This document shows, one piece after another, positions 17,414-25,589 of a stretch of DNA of 64,000 bases (position 1 is the first letter of the stretch; each line of letters opens with the position of its first letter). Source of the stretch: Ectothiorhodospira lacustris (GTDB lineage: Bacteria; Pseudomonadota; Gammaproteobacteria; Ectothiorhodospirales; Ectothiorhodospiraceae); the NCBI RefSeq assembly GCF_022227845.1, contig NZ_JAJNQN010000001.1, forward strand, positions 186,001 to 250,000. Reading direction: 5' to 3'. The notes under the pieces were generated by a model. It was given only the letters and a program-made list of their open reading frames with translations. It was not told where the DNA came from and did not search any database. Both the position numbers and the translations under genes were made by a program.

Positions 17414-17488
17414 GGTCTCTCTCCTTCAGGTTCCGACCGGCGAAATCGCCAATCGGGATTCTCAAGCTAGGGCCTTGGACGGTCGGTG

Positions 17489-17508
17489 TCTGTTGGATAC
17501 CGCACCTG
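17489..17508. promoter_or_regulatory. Palindromic operator site 3 (PRC-barrel 1)
   Basis: TCTGTTGG-ATAC-CGCACCTG, centred 85 bp upstream of the PRC-barrel start. One inner base of the left arm and two outer bases of the right arm deviate from the consensus. Confidence 0.5.
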
Positions 17509-17574
17509 GATCGTAATCACCTTCATGGACGCCCCATCCGTGCCGGCGACACTGTCGGCATAGGATCCCGTCGA

Positions 17575-17769
17575 TCAGTCACGGGCGTCCCGGCCCGCAT
17601 CCTGAATGCGATCTCCCGCCCTTTCGAGGGAATCGCCCGCTCTATCGACGGCGTCATCGACATTTTCGCCGGCCCTCTGGGCCGGTCCCCTATCGCAGCC
17701 GGATAACGGGACGAGCAGCAGCCCCAGAATCAACGCGGTGCCTGTCACTGTTGGCAATTTCATCATCAT
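17575..17769 (-). CDS. Small lipoprotein, repeat-helical
   Basis: 64 aa. A signal ending VPLSGC gives a lipobox cysteine at 25; the rest is an amphipathic helix with the heptad-like pattern AGENVDDAVDRAGDSLERAGD, similar to entericidin- and YtxH-like small envelope proteins. Role unknown. The ATG codes MMMK and an AGGAGAG ribosome site precedes it. An operator lies 92 bp upstream in the divergent promoter region shared with the DUF4398 gene. Confidence 0.8.
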   Translation of the reverse strand: MMMKLPTVTGTALILGLLLVPLSGCDRGPAQRAGENVDDAVDRAGDSLERAGDRIQDAGRDARD

Positions 17770-17851
17770 CTCTCTCCTGGTTGCGGCAACTTCCAGACTC
17801 GGAAGCCAGCCTTTTCACCAGTGTCGAGGCTATGGCGGTCCGAACCCTAGG

Positions 17852-17871
17852 TCTGTCTGCTATCGAACACA
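17852..17871. promoter_or_regulatory. Palindromic operator site 4 (small lipoprotein)
   Basis: TCTGTCTG-CTAT-CGAACACA, centred 92 bp upstream of the minus-strand lipoprotein start. Confidence 0.6.
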
Positions 17872-17903
17872 GCCCGATGGCGGGATATCCGGCCACGCCC
17901 CGT

Positions 17904-17923
17904 TTCGTACGCCAGCGCACCGA
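17904..17923. promoter_or_regulatory. Palindromic operator site 5 (DUF4398 pair)
   Basis: TTCGTACG-CCAG-CGCACCGA, centred 88 bp upstream of the plus-strand DUF4398 gene. The right arm matches the consensus at 7 of 8. Confidence 0.55.
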
Positions 17924-18001
17924 CCCCGTCACCGGCACCGGCGAGACTCGTCCCAAGCTAGGTGCTGCCGAGTACCGGTGATGTCCTTAAGGAGGACGCA
18001 C

Positions 18002-18415
18002 ATGAATCAGATCCCCATCAGATCCACCCCGAACCGGGTCGTTACATCCTTGCGTCCGGCAGCTGCCTTAGCGGGGTTACTCACGCTGGCTGCCTGCGCA
18101 TCCACCCCGCCGGCCCCCACCCACGCCCTGCAGGCCGCCGAGACCGCCATCACGAACGCCGAACAGGCACGTGTCGCGGATTATGCGTCCATCGAACTGA
18201 ATGAGGCCCGTGAGAACCTCGCGGCAGCCCGCAAAGCCGTCCAGGACGAGGACATGATCCGGGCCGAGCGCCTTGCCGAACGGTCCCGCGTGAATGCGGA
18301 ACTCGCATCCGCCAAAGCCAGGCTGGCAAAGGCCAAGGCGATCAACGAAGAGATGGAAACGAGCATCGACGTCCTGCAGCAGGAAATGCAACGCGGAACG
18401 GGAGAACGCCCATGA
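18002..18415 (+). CDS. DUF4398-type lipoprotein
   Basis: 137 aa. A signal with lipobox LTLAAC is followed by an all-helical domain (about 45-130) of the DUF4398 kind: AAETAITNAEQA, ELNEARENLAAARKA, then a Lys/Ala-rich coiled coil. Likely anchored to the outer membrane facing the periplasm. The start follows a strong AAGGAGG site. The stop overlaps the next start as ATGA, so it is translationally coupled to a larger relative with an OmpA domain. An operator lies 88 bp upstream. Confidence 0.87.
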   Translation: MNQIPIRSTPNRVVTSLRPAAALAGLLTLAACASTPPAPTHALQAAETAITNAEQARVADYASIELNEARENLAAARKAVQDEDMIRAERLAERSRVNAELASAKARLAKAKAINEEMETSIDVLQQEMQRGTGERP

Positions 18416-19215
18416 AAACGCTGAATACCACGCTTTCCCGGGTGGGCGCGGTCACCGCCGCCGGCCTGCTCCTTGCGGCGTGCGCGGCGCCGATGACCGT
18501 GCCGCCGGGTGCCGACAGCGCCCGCGCCAAGCTGATGCAACTGCAGGCGGATCCGCAACTGGCCGGCCGGGCGCCGGTGGAACTCAGGGATGCGGAGCTC
18601 GCGGTACGGGCGGCCGAGAAACCCCAGGCGGACGGAGAACTGGCCAGACACCAAGTGCTGATCGCCGATCGCAAGGTCGACATCGCCAAGGCCTGGGCGC
18701 AAACACGCCTGCTGGAGGATCAGCGCGCGGCGCTGAGCGATCAGGGCGCCACCGCGCGTCTGGATTCCCGTACCCGCGAGGTGGACCAAGCGCGGCGTGA
18801 GACCGCCGAACTGCAGCGACAGATCGAAGCGATGAACGCCAAGCCTACGGACCGGGGACTGGTCCTGACCTTGGGTGACGTACTCTTTGCAACGGGTCGT
18901 TCCGAACTGCGGGGCGGCGCGGTGCGCAACCTCGACCAGCTCGCTGTGTTCCTCCGGGAGCATCCGGAGCGCACCGCCATCATCGAGGGCCACACCGACA
19001 GCGTGGGCAGCGCCAGTGCGAACATGCGTCTATCGGAACAGCGTGCCGATTCGGTGAAGCGTTACCTGGTCCGCCAGGGCGTGGACGCCAACCGCCTGCA
19101 CGCAGCCGGCCGAGGCCAGGACTATCCGGTCGCCGAGAACAACACCGCCTCGGGCCGTCAACAGAACCGTCGCGTCGAGATCATCATCCCCGACGCCGCA
19201 GGCCGTGACAGGTGA
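18412..19215 (+). CDS. OmpA-family lipoprotein with DUF4398-like N-domain
   Basis: 267 aa. Lipobox LLLAAC near residue 23, a helical DUF4398-like region (about 35-140) related to the preceding protein, then an OmpA C-terminal peptidoglycan-binding domain (about 150-260) with GDVLFATGRSEL, EGHTDSVGS and RRVEI. The domain order predicts a lipid-anchored protein that grips the cell wall. Translation is coupled to the preceding gene (ATGA). The pair may act together as an envelope stabiliser; that is inference. Confidence 0.92.
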   Translation: MKTLNTTLSRVGAVTAAGLLLAACAAPMTVPPGADSARAKLMQLQADPQLAGRAPVELRDAELAVRAAEKPQADGELARHQVLIADRKVDIAKAWAQTRLLEDQRAALSDQGATARLDSRTREVDQARRETAELQRQIEAMNAKPTDRGLVLTLGDVLFATGRSELRGGAVRNLDQLAVFLREHPERTAIIEGHTDSVGSASANMRLSEQRADSVKRYLVRQGVDANRLHAAGRGQDYPVAENNTASGRQQNRRVEIIIPDAAGRDR

Positions 19216-19249
19216 ATGACCGGGTTCGCGCAGTCGGGCGCCGGACACC
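19205..19249. repeat. About 40-bp repeat, copy A
   Basis: Matches 34895-34938 at about 33 of 40 positions (shared core ACCGGGTTC, GCAGTC, CCGGAC). It straddles the stop codon of the OmpA-family gene. Meaning unknown. Confidence 0.6.
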
Positions 19250-19349
19250 GCGGCTCATGCCGGCTTATCCCCCGTGGTTGCTTGAAATCGTGATGACCAC
19301 GATGGGGAATCAGGGCCGACGATGGAAATCCGAGCTCTACAGGACATGC

Positions 19350-19369
19350 TACGTGTGTCAGCGCACAGA
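19350..19369. promoter_or_regulatory. Palindromic operator site 6
   Basis: TACGTGTG-TCAG-CGCACAGA. The right arm is a perfect consensus arm. The centre is 70 bp upstream of the membrane-protein start at 19430. Confidence 0.55.
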
Positions 19370-19429
19370 ACCCCAGTTCGGCCTCACCCCACCATGCAGT
19401 TTCACGCTTATCTGCAAAGGATATTAGCC

Positions 19430-20395
19430 ATGGCATCTGTCGAATCCACACACACGGGGCGAGGCCCCGCATATGGGGCGGATAACCCGCTCCCCTATAA
19501 CGCACGTAACGAATCGCAGTCTTCCGGCGTTTCCTGGCCCGCGGTAGCCGCAGGGGCGTTTGTCGCCGCAGCGCTTGCACTGAGCTTTGTGGTCCTAGGC
19601 ACCGGCCTGGGATTCTCGTTCGTCTCGCCGTGGCCCGGAGAAGGGGTATCGGCCAGGGGCATCGGCATCGCCGGTATCATCTGGCTGATCCTCATGCACA
19701 TCATCGCAGGGGCAATGGGCGGCTACGTCGCCGGCAGGCTGCGCACCAGATGGACCAATCTGAGTGACGATGAGGTTTTCTTTCGGGATACCGCACACGG
19801 CCTCCTGGTATGGGCGGTGAGCCTGGTGATCACGGCGGCGCTTCTCGTCGCGGTCTCCATGTCGGTTATCAACAGCACAGCCCAGGCCGGCGCTACCGCT
19901 GCCGGGGCGGCGGTTACAGCCGGTGGCGCTGCCGTGACGGCGGGTGTCGATGGCCGGTCGGAAGGAGGCGCCGGCGGCCCGATCGGCTATTTCGCGGATG
20001 CATTGTTTCGTCAAGACCGTGCAGGGGCGACTCCCGATTTCAGCGGACTTGGCGCCACCAGCTCGGACGGGATCGGGGCCGGGGTCCGCGCCGAAGCAGT
20101 ACGCATTCTCGCCCAGGGCAGGGAGGGGATGCCGGATGCCGACAGGGCGTATCTGGCGCGACTGATCTCGCAGAATACCGGCATCACTCAGTCCCAGGCG
20201 GAAAGCCGGATCAACGAAGTACAGGCACGGATGGCGGAAATGGAAATGCAGGCGAGGGAGGCCGCCGACACGGCGCGGAAGGTGATGGTGCATTTTTATC
20301 TGTGGATGTTCCTGGGCCTGCTGCTCGGGGCTTTCAGTGCCAGCTTTGCCGCCACGATCGGCGGTCGGCAACGCGATAACGTCCAGCACATGTGA
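19430..20395 (+). CDS. Hypothetical integral membrane protein
   Basis: 321 aa, function not recognised. Hydrophobic segments at about 33-60, 72-98 and 122-145 near the N-terminus and one at about 288-312 flank a polar, Ala/Gly-rich loop whose second part is helical with many Glu, Arg and Gln. GG pairs (MGGYVAGRL, IGGRQ) close the hydrophobic regions. The ATG was chosen because AAAGGA precedes it and the upstream frame is poor. It stands alone behind an operator 70 bp upstream, and a 23-residue peptide gene follows. Confidence 0.75.
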   Translation: MASVESTHTGRGPAYGADNPLPYNARNESQSSGVSWPAVAAGAFVAAALALSFVVLGTGLGFSFVSPWPGEGVSARGIGIAGIIWLILMHIIAGAMGGYVAGRLRTRWTNLSDDEVFFRDTAHGLLVWAVSLVITAALLVAVSMSVINSTAQAGATAAGAAVTAGGAAVTAGVDGRSEGGAGGPIGYFADALFRQDRAGATPDFSGLGATSSDGIGAGVRAEAVRILAQGREGMPDADRAYLARLISQNTGITQSQAESRINEVQARMAEMEMQAREAADTARKVMVHFYLWMFLGLLLGAFSASFAATIGGRQRDNVQHM

Positions 20396-20433
20396 CGCCG
20401 ACGAATTTCCGGCAATCAGCGAGGTAGATCAAG

Positions 20434-20505
20434 ATGCGATACATACTGCTTTGGCTTCTGGGTATCCCCATTCCCATCATCATCCTGCTGGCCATCATAC
20501 TTTAA
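20434..20505 (+). CDS. 23-aa membrane peptide
   Basis: ATG after a GAGGT ribosome site, encoding MRYILLWLLGIPIPIIILL and four more residues, then TAA. It is one hydrophobic helix with a Pro-Ile-Pro kink. It lies 38 bp after the membrane-protein gene on the same strand. Similar tiny membrane peptides occur beside stress genes in other proteobacteria, but I cannot name a family. Confidence 0.6.
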   Translation: MRYILLWLLGIPIPIIILLAIIL

Positions 20506-20575
20506 CGTGAAAGAACCCAGGTTCAGCCACAGACACGCCCTTCTCCCCTTAAGGGAGAAGGGCCGGGGATCAGGG
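20503..20575. repeat. 73-bp intergenic repeat with hairpin, copy 1
   Basis: Near-identical to 30208-30280: an identical 34-bp block containing GAACCCAGGTTC, then a hairpin CCTTCTCCCCTT/AAGGGAGAAGG. In both places it follows a small membrane-protein gene, so it may serve as a terminator or as a mobile REP-like unit. Confidence 0.8.
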
Positions 20576-20597
20576 GCTTGGTACACAGAATAGATAG

Positions 20598-20617
20598 ACA
20601 GTACGTCACCGCACAGA
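20598..20617. promoter_or_regulatory. Palindromic operator site 7 (yqjD-like operon)
   Basis: ACAGTACG-TCAC-CGCACAGA, right arm perfect, centred 84 bp upstream of the DUF883 gene. Confidence 0.55.
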
Positions 20618-20691
20618 CGGTAGTTGCTTAGGTCGTTAACCTGGCCTTGTCAATCCCGACAAATGTAAATGTAACCGATAGCGAGAAGATC

Positions 20692-20985
20692 ATGGATAAC
20701 TCCCACATCATGCAATCCAAACCCCCGGGAAACCCCGAAAACGGGCAAGGCAAGAACGAACCCATCGAGCGCATAACCGCCGGTGCCCACGAAACAGTGG
20801 ACAGGATCGCCGATGCCGGCCATCACGCGGCGGATGCCGTCAGCGAGAAAGGTACACAACTGAAGGAAGCACAAGAGGAATGGTTGAAGGATCTCCGGGA
20901 GTACGTCAATGAACACCCGGTACAGTCGGTGGGTATCGCGGTCGCCGGCGGCTTTTTGTTGAGCCGCCTGTTGAGCGGTCGCTAG
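20692..20985 (+). CDS. DUF883/YqjD-ElaB-like membrane-anchored protein
   Basis: 97 aa. A polar helical region (ERITAGAHETVDRIADAGHHAAD) leads to the conserved C-terminal anchor, NEHPVQSVGIAVAGGFLLSRL. YqjD and ElaB of E. coli are tail-anchored inner-membrane proteins that bind ribosomes in stationary phase; a similar role here is inferred by family. It heads a three-gene unit with a YqjE-like protein (13 bp gap) and a third small protein. An operator lies 84 bp upstream. The ATG was preferred over an upstream TTG. Confidence 0.88.
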   Translation: MDNSHIMQSKPPGNPENGQGKNEPIERITAGAHETVDRIADAGHHAADAVSEKGTQLKEAQEEWLKDLREYVNEHPVQSVGIAVAGGFLLSRLLSGR

Positions 20986-20998
20986 GTCGGCCGCCTTC

Positions 20999-21409
20999 AT
21001 GGACACACCCTCCACCTCTCCCGGCACCCCGGAACATCGTTCCGGGGTGCTTCAGGATGTCCGTTCCTTGGCCCATGAATTGCGCGGCCTGTTCCATGCC
21101 CATGTGGGTCTCGCCGCGCTGGAGACGCGCCAAGCCGGCGAAAGCCTTGTTTGGATGATTACCCTGGGCGTGATGGTCGGCGGTTTGCTGCTCAGCGCGT
21201 GGCTGGGCCTCCTGGCCGTGGCCGTGCTGACGCTGATCCAATACGAATACGGTGTCATGACCAGTCCCGGTGCGGCACTACTACTGGCGGTGGGCGCTAA
21301 TCTGCTGCTGGCGCTGATCCTTTACTGGGCGATCCGCCGCCGACGCACTCATCTGCAGTTCCCGGCCACAGTGAACAGCCTGACACCCGACACAGAGAAG
21401 TCATCATGA
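20999..21409 (+). CDS. YqjE-like (phage holin superfamily III) membrane protein
   Basis: 136 aa. An N-terminal helix (SLAHELRGLFHAHVGLAALE) precedes two strong membrane segments at about 52-78 and 89-112, then a basic cytoplasmic end, IRRRRTH. This is the layout of YqjE/DUF1469 proteins that follow yqjD in E. coli. The stop overlaps the next start as ATGA. Biochemical role unknown. Confidence 0.85.
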   Translation: MDTPSTSPGTPEHRSGVLQDVRSLAHELRGLFHAHVGLAALETRQAGESLVWMITLGVMVGGLLLSAWLGLLAVAVLTLIQYEYGVMTSPGAALLLAVGANLLLALILYWAIRRRRTHLQFPATVNSLTPDTEKSS

Positions 21410-21729
21410 ACCCTGACGCACCTCCCTCCGAATCGCTGGCGGCACGCATCAAAGATGCCGAACGGCATCTGCTTGAGCGCCGGCGATCGGTCGGCGTGCA
21501 TGGCAACATGCTGGGCCGGCGTATCCATGAACGGATAACTTCCCCGGCGGTGTTGAGCTCGGCCGTGGGGCTGGGCTTTCTGCTCGGCAGTCGTCGCACC
21601 CAAGACCCGGAGTCCGATCATTCATGGTTGCGGATGGCGGTGGGTTCGGTGCCTTGGATGAACCCCTTGCTGGCTGTCGTCAAGTCCGGCCCGCCGACGC
21701 AGGTACCCTCCTCCCCCCCCCTGGAATAA
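21406..21729 (+). CDS. Third gene of the yqjDE-like unit, hypothetical
   Basis: 107 aa, basic in its first half (RIKDAERHLLERRRSV), with a weakly hydrophobic stretch, AVLSSAVGLGFLLGSR, in the middle. Position and the ATGA overlap with the YqjE-like gene match YqjK, but the sequence is not clearly that family. The C-terminus is Pro-rich. Confidence 0.7.
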   Translation: MNPDAPPSESLAARIKDAERHLLERRRSVGVHGNMLGRRIHERITSPAVLSSAVGLGFLLGSRRTQDPESDHSWLRMAVGSVPWMNPLLAVVKSGPPTQVPSSPPLE

Positions 21730-21797
21730 CGCCCTCCTTGCAATCCCCGGCTCTATCGCCGATGATGCCATCCAGATGGATGGTATGGGGATGGCAA

Positions 21798-22217
21798 ATG
21801 CCTGGCAAGACACTGGATGCCCGCCGCAAGGGGGGCGATAGCGAAAAGATCACAATCAACCTGGGATATGTGGATCTGGGCCAGGTCGACCTGCTGGTGC
21901 AGGAAGGGTTCTACTCCAACCGCACCGATTTCATCCGTACCGCGATCCGCAATCAGCTCGACCGTCACGACGAGGCGGTACGGCAGTCCATCATCAGGCA
22001 CCAGCTCGAACTCGGGCTGCGCCACTATCACCGGGCCGAACTCGAGGCGGCAGTCGCCGCCCGTCAGGTGCTGCACATCCAGGTGCTCGGGCTTGCGATC
22101 ATTGACGCCGATGTCTCCCCGGAACTTGCACGGGCAGCCATCGGATCGCTGCACGTACTCGGGGCGCTGCATGCCGGTCCCGCCGTGAAGGCCGCCTTGG
22201 CGGATCGGATCCACTGA
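21798..22217 (+). CDS. Ribbon-helix-helix (CopG-like) regulator
   Basis: 139 aa. Residues about 15-55 form an RHH DNA-binding domain: KITINLGYVDLGQVDLLV (beta strand and helix 1) and GFYSNRTDFIRTAIRNQL (turn and helix 2). The C-terminal half is an alpha/beta extension, as in larger CopG-type regulators. The ATG after GGGGATGG is the likely start. It lies 61 bp before an esterase gene on the same strand and probably controls it; that link is inferred from position. Confidence 0.85.
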   Translation: MPGKTLDARRKGGDSEKITINLGYVDLGQVDLLVQEGFYSNRTDFIRTAIRNQLDRHDEAVRQSIIRHQLELGLRHYHRAELEAAVAARQVLHIQVLGLAIIDADVSPELARAAIGSLHVLGALHAGPAVKAALADRIH

Positions 22218-22278
22218 TTTCGCACACCTCCTCCCGTTACCGGTCGGCGTTATGCCGGCACACCATTGGAATTGCCGC

Positions 22279-23406
22279 ATGAATGCATCGAACGCCCAGG
22301 TCATGGCCGAGGCGACCCGCCTCACCCGCGCGGGTCGGCTGGAGGAAGCGACGGCACTGCTGCTGCGCGCCCAAGGCCGGCCGCACCCCGGCAACGAAGA
22401 CCGGATGGCGGAGCGCCCAAGGCATTTCGACCGGGGATATCCCGGTTCCAGCCCGCTGCCGGAGGCGTTACGCGGCTTCCTGGAGCGCGAGGCGCCGGGG
22501 ACGGGCGGGCTCGACGGTCTCGTCGCACGGGCAAAGGTGGTGGTCCCGAACGGGGCGCGCTTCGAGTCCCACCATTTTGCCGACACGGCCGGTAGCCGCA
22601 CCTATAAGCTTTACATTCCCGCCGGCTACCAGGGCGAACCGCTGCCGCTGGTAGTGATGCTCCACGGCTGCACCCAGTCGGCCGATGACTTTGCGGCGGG
22701 CACGCGGATGAACGAGTTGGCAGAGGCGTCGCGCTTTCTGGTCGCCTACCCCGAGCAGCCGGCCTCGGCGAACCCGTCACGCTGCTGGAACTGGTTCAAT
22801 GCCGACGATCAGCAAAGGGATCGCGGCGAGCCGTCGCTGATCGCCGGCATCACCCGGCAGATCGTGCGCGACTTCGGCATCTTGCCCGGCTGCGTCTACG
22901 TGGCCGGATTGTCCGCCGGAGGGGCGGCGGCGGCGGTGATGGGGGCGACCTATCCGGAATTGTACGCGGCGATCGGCGTACATTCCGGGCTGGCCTACGG
23001 CGCCGCGCAGGATATGCCGTCGGCGTTTGCAGCGATGCGCGGCGGCGCGCCCACGGCGACGCGGGGCGGGGCCACCGCCCCCGCATTGCCGACCATCGTC
23101 TTCCACGGCGACCGCGACACCACCGTCAGCCCGGTCAATGGCGAACAGATCATCGCCCAGGCGATGGCGGCAGCCAGACTCACCACCCGCACCGAACAGG
23201 GTCACGGGCCGGATGGGATGGGCTACACCCGCACCACGTATAGTGATACCGGTACGCACACGGTACTGGAGCATTGGGTCTTGCACGGTGCCGGTCATGC
23301 CTGGTCCGGCGGCAGCACGGAGGGCTCCTACGCCGATCCGCGCGGCCCCGACGCCAGCCGCGAGATGCTGCGTTTCTTCCTGCAGCACCGGGTGATCGAG
23401 GGGTAG
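22279..23406 (+). CDS. PHB depolymerase-family esterase
   Basis: 375 aa, alpha/beta hydrolase. Visible: oxyanion region MLHGCTQ, nucleophile Ser near 211 in GLSAGG, acid Asp near 278 in FHGDRDTTV, and catalytic His near 340 in GAGHAWSGG. The first 75 residues are helical and there is no signal peptide, so it is probably cytoplasmic. The family hydrolyses poly(3-hydroxybutyrate) or other esters such as feruloyl esters; the substrate is open because no PHB synthesis genes are in the window. It follows the CopG-like gene. Confidence 0.9.
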   Translation: MNASNAQVMAEATRLTRAGRLEEATALLLRAQGRPHPGNEDRMAERPRHFDRGYPGSSPLPEALRGFLEREAPGTGGLDGLVARAKVVVPNGARFESHHFADTAGSRTYKLYIPAGYQGEPLPLVVMLHGCTQSADDFAAGTRMNELAEASRFLVAYPEQPASANPSRCWNWFNADDQQRDRGEPSLIAGITRQIVRDFGILPGCVYVAGLSAGGAAAAVMGATYPELYAAIGVHSGLAYGAAQDMPSAFAAMRGGAPTATRGGATAPALPTIVFHGDRDTTVSPVNGEQIIAQAMAAARLTTRTEQGHGPDGMGYTRTTYSDTGTHTVLEHWVLHGAGHAWSGGSTEGSYADPRGPDASREMLRFFLQHRVIEG

Positions 23407-23421
23407 GCGGGTGGTTCCTGT

Positions 23422-23985
23422 TCACGCGGGGCCATCTTTTGGAGCGGATGACCGTTCAGCGGCCTCGCGGGCCTCCTGGAGTCCCGCGACACCAACGAGA
23501 CTGGACTCATCGCCCCCCTCGCCCAACAGGACGACGCTGATCGAGCCGTCAGTCTCCAGGACGACCGCGTGCACCTTGTCCAACGAATTAACCCTGGCCG
23601 CGCGCACCGCCGCCCGTATTTCACCCTCGGTCACCCGCTCTTGCTGCAGGGCCGCGGGCAGGAACTCGCCCCGGTAAAGCAGCATCGCCGGGTCCCCCGT
23701 TACCATGCGCCGCAACCACCGCACCCGGACGCTGGACCACGTCACGGCGAACTGCAGGCCGATGAGCAGGAGGAAGGCCAACGCCCCTTGGGCCAGGGCA
23801 ACCTCGGTACCCATCATGACGGTCGCCAGGAGCGAGCCGAGGGCGACGGTCACAATGAGGTCGAAGGCGTTCAATTTGGCGAGTGTGCGCTTCCCCGAGA
23901 TACGAAGGAACACAACGAGCGCAACGTAGGCCAGCACCCCGACAAACAGGGTGTGGAACAGACTGTCCCATCCGCCATAGAGCAT
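23422..23985 (-). CDS. DUF421 (YetF-like) membrane protein
   Basis: 187 aa. Three membrane helices at about 10-30, 42-62 and 65-84 include the family signature FLRISGKRTLAKLNAFDLIVT, followed by the cytoplasmic alpha/beta domain (PAMLLYRGEF, VTEGEIRAAVR, VHAVVLETDGSISVV). Function of the family is unsettled, with links to spore and stress physiology. Single gene, convergent with the esterase (15 bp gap), with an operator 76 bp upstream. Confidence 0.92.
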   Translation of the reverse strand: MLYGGWDSLFHTLFVGVLAYVALVVFLRISGKRTLAKLNAFDLIVTVALGSLLATVMMGTEVALAQGALAFLLLIGLQFAVTWSSVRVRWLRRMVTGDPAMLLYRGEFLPAALQQERVTEGEIRAAVRAARVNSLDKVHAVVLETDGSISVVLLGEGGDESSLVGVAGLQEAREAAERSSAPKDGPA

Positions 23986-24051
23986 ATCTTTTATCCCGCT
24001 TAGAGAACGGTGGCACCGATGGGTGAATTCTCATGCCGCCGCCCTGAGCGG

Positions 24052-24071
24052 TCTGTTCAGTAACGCACTGT
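24052..24071. promoter_or_regulatory. Palindromic operator site 8 (DUF421)
   Basis: TCTGTTCA-GTAA-CGCACTGT, centred 76 bp upstream of the DUF421 gene and 124 bp upstream of the diguanylate cyclase, so it could serve either. Confidence 0.55.
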
Positions 24072-24185
24072 CCGAACTGGCCTACGGGGGCGACCATTAC
24101 TGACACCATGCTCGGTGGCGGATCACCGCGCATGCGCGTCGAACGCCCCTCATGATCCCGCCTTCTCTTATTGTGAGCCCAACCA

Positions 24186-25541
24186 ATGCAGCCCAGCATG
24201 CGATTAGCGGACTTTATTCGCGCAGAAATAGAGCCGATCCTGCAGGACTGGGAGGCCTTTGCCAAAACCATCCTTCATGCCGATCTCACGGACAAGACCG
24301 AGCTGCGCGACCACGCCAGGGGCATGCTTCTGGTGATTGCCGATGATATCGACTCCCATCAGAATGAGGCCGAACAGGCCGCCAAATCGAAAGGCGATGC
24401 GCCGGAGGACGGGGATCATTCATGGGCCGACGTCCACGGTGGCGAACGACACACCATCGGCTTCAGCGTGATGGAGACGGCGTCCGAATTTCGGGCCCTG
24501 CGTGCAAGCGTGGTATCACGCTGGACCAAGGCTTACCCAACGGTTTCCGGGCAACAGCTTGAAGACCTGACCCGATTCCATGAAGCCATAGACCAGGCCG
24601 TCTCCGAATCGCTGGAGCACTATGCGGCCGCCAAGGAGATGGAGACCCGACTGTTCGGCGCCATCCTGGTCGCATCCCCTGAACCGATCTTTGTGCTGGA
24701 CCTCAAGGGCAGATTTACCTATGTCAACCCGGCGACTGCCAAGCTTCTCACCCTCAAGCGTGAGGCGATCATTGGAAAATCTCACGTTGACCTCGGCCTT
24801 TCATTCGCCTCGGACTTCCAGCACAACCTGGAAAAGGTGGGCGCCGACCGGTCCATCTACCGAGGCAAGTTCACCCACACGTTTGCCTCGGGCCAGGGTG
24901 AAAGATTCGAGTATCTGCTCGCACCGGTACAGGATGCGGATAAACAACTCGAAGCGATTGTCTGCATCTTCCGTGACGTGACCGAACGGGCGCTCGCCGA
25001 GGAACAAATATGGCACAACGCCCACTATGATCTTCTCACCGGGCTGCCGAATCGGCGTCTTTTCCTGGATCGGCTGGAGCAGGAGGTCAAACACGCAAAG
25101 CGCAGCAATCTGCCGATGGCCCTACTGTTCCTGGATCTTGACGGCTTCAAGGCAGTCAATGACTTGCTCGGACATGAGGCGGGGGACCGTCTATTGTCTG
25201 GCGTGGCGGAACGCCTGACCGATTGTGTCCGGGAGGCGGATACGGTGGCCCGTCTGGGCGGCGATGAATTTACCGTGATTCTCACCGGTGCCAAGCAGCG
25301 CAAGGACATTCAGCTGGTGGCCCGAACGATCATTGATGCGCTCGCCATGCCCTTCCCCATCGCACAACCCCCCGTGCAGATTTCCGTCAGCATCGGGATC
25401 TCGTGCTACCCCCAGGACGCATCCTCGCCCGCCGCCCTGATGGAAGCCGCAGATCGGGCCATGTACCAGGCCAAGAAATCCGGTGCTAACCGGATGTGGT
25501 TTCACGATACACCCGAAAACACAGACGGATATCCTTGCTGA
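24186..25541 (+). CDS. Diguanylate cyclase, RsbR-like N-domain + PAS + GGDEF
   Basis: 451 aa, no membrane segment. Residues about 10-145 are a helical RsbRD-like sensor domain, about 155-275 a PAS domain (VASPEPIFVLDLKGRFTYVN), and about 285-445 GGDEF. The active site GGDEF is intact (near 357) and the inhibitory RxxD site is present five residues before it as READ. It should make cyclic di-GMP with product inhibition. A second start at residue 5 is possible. The RsbRD-type domain fits a stress-sensing role in this island. Confidence 0.93.
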   Translation: MQPSMRLADFIRAEIEPILQDWEAFAKTILHADLTDKTELRDHARGMLLVIADDIDSHQNEAEQAAKSKGDAPEDGDHSWADVHGGERHTIGFSVMETASEFRALRASVVSRWTKAYPTVSGQQLEDLTRFHEAIDQAVSESLEHYAAAKEMETRLFGAILVASPEPIFVLDLKGRFTYVNPATAKLLTLKREAIIGKSHVDLGLSFASDFQHNLEKVGADRSIYRGKFTHTFASGQGERFEYLLAPVQDADKQLEAIVCIFRDVTERALAEEQIWHNAHYDLLTGLPNRRLFLDRLEQEVKHAKRSNLPMALLFLDLDGFKAVNDLLGHEAGDRLLSGVAERLTDCVREADTVARLGGDEFTVILTGAKQRKDIQLVARTIIDALAMPFPIAQPPVQISVSIGISCYPQDASSPAALMEAADRAMYQAKKSGANRMWFHDTPENTDGYPC

Positions 25542-25589
25542 GCAATGCCTTCGCGGCCCAGTGGCCAGGCCGCCGACAGGCGGGCTGAG

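Larger units (their letters stand above)
17779..18013. repeat. Divergent promoter cassette, copy A
   Basis: The left end (GTTGCGGCAACTTCCAGAC), an operator with flank CGAACACAGCCC, a second operator, and the right end including ATGAATCAGATC all recur in the same order at 34699-34971, although the flanking genes are unrelated. Spacing between the two operator centres differs (52 vs 81 bp). Confidence 0.75.
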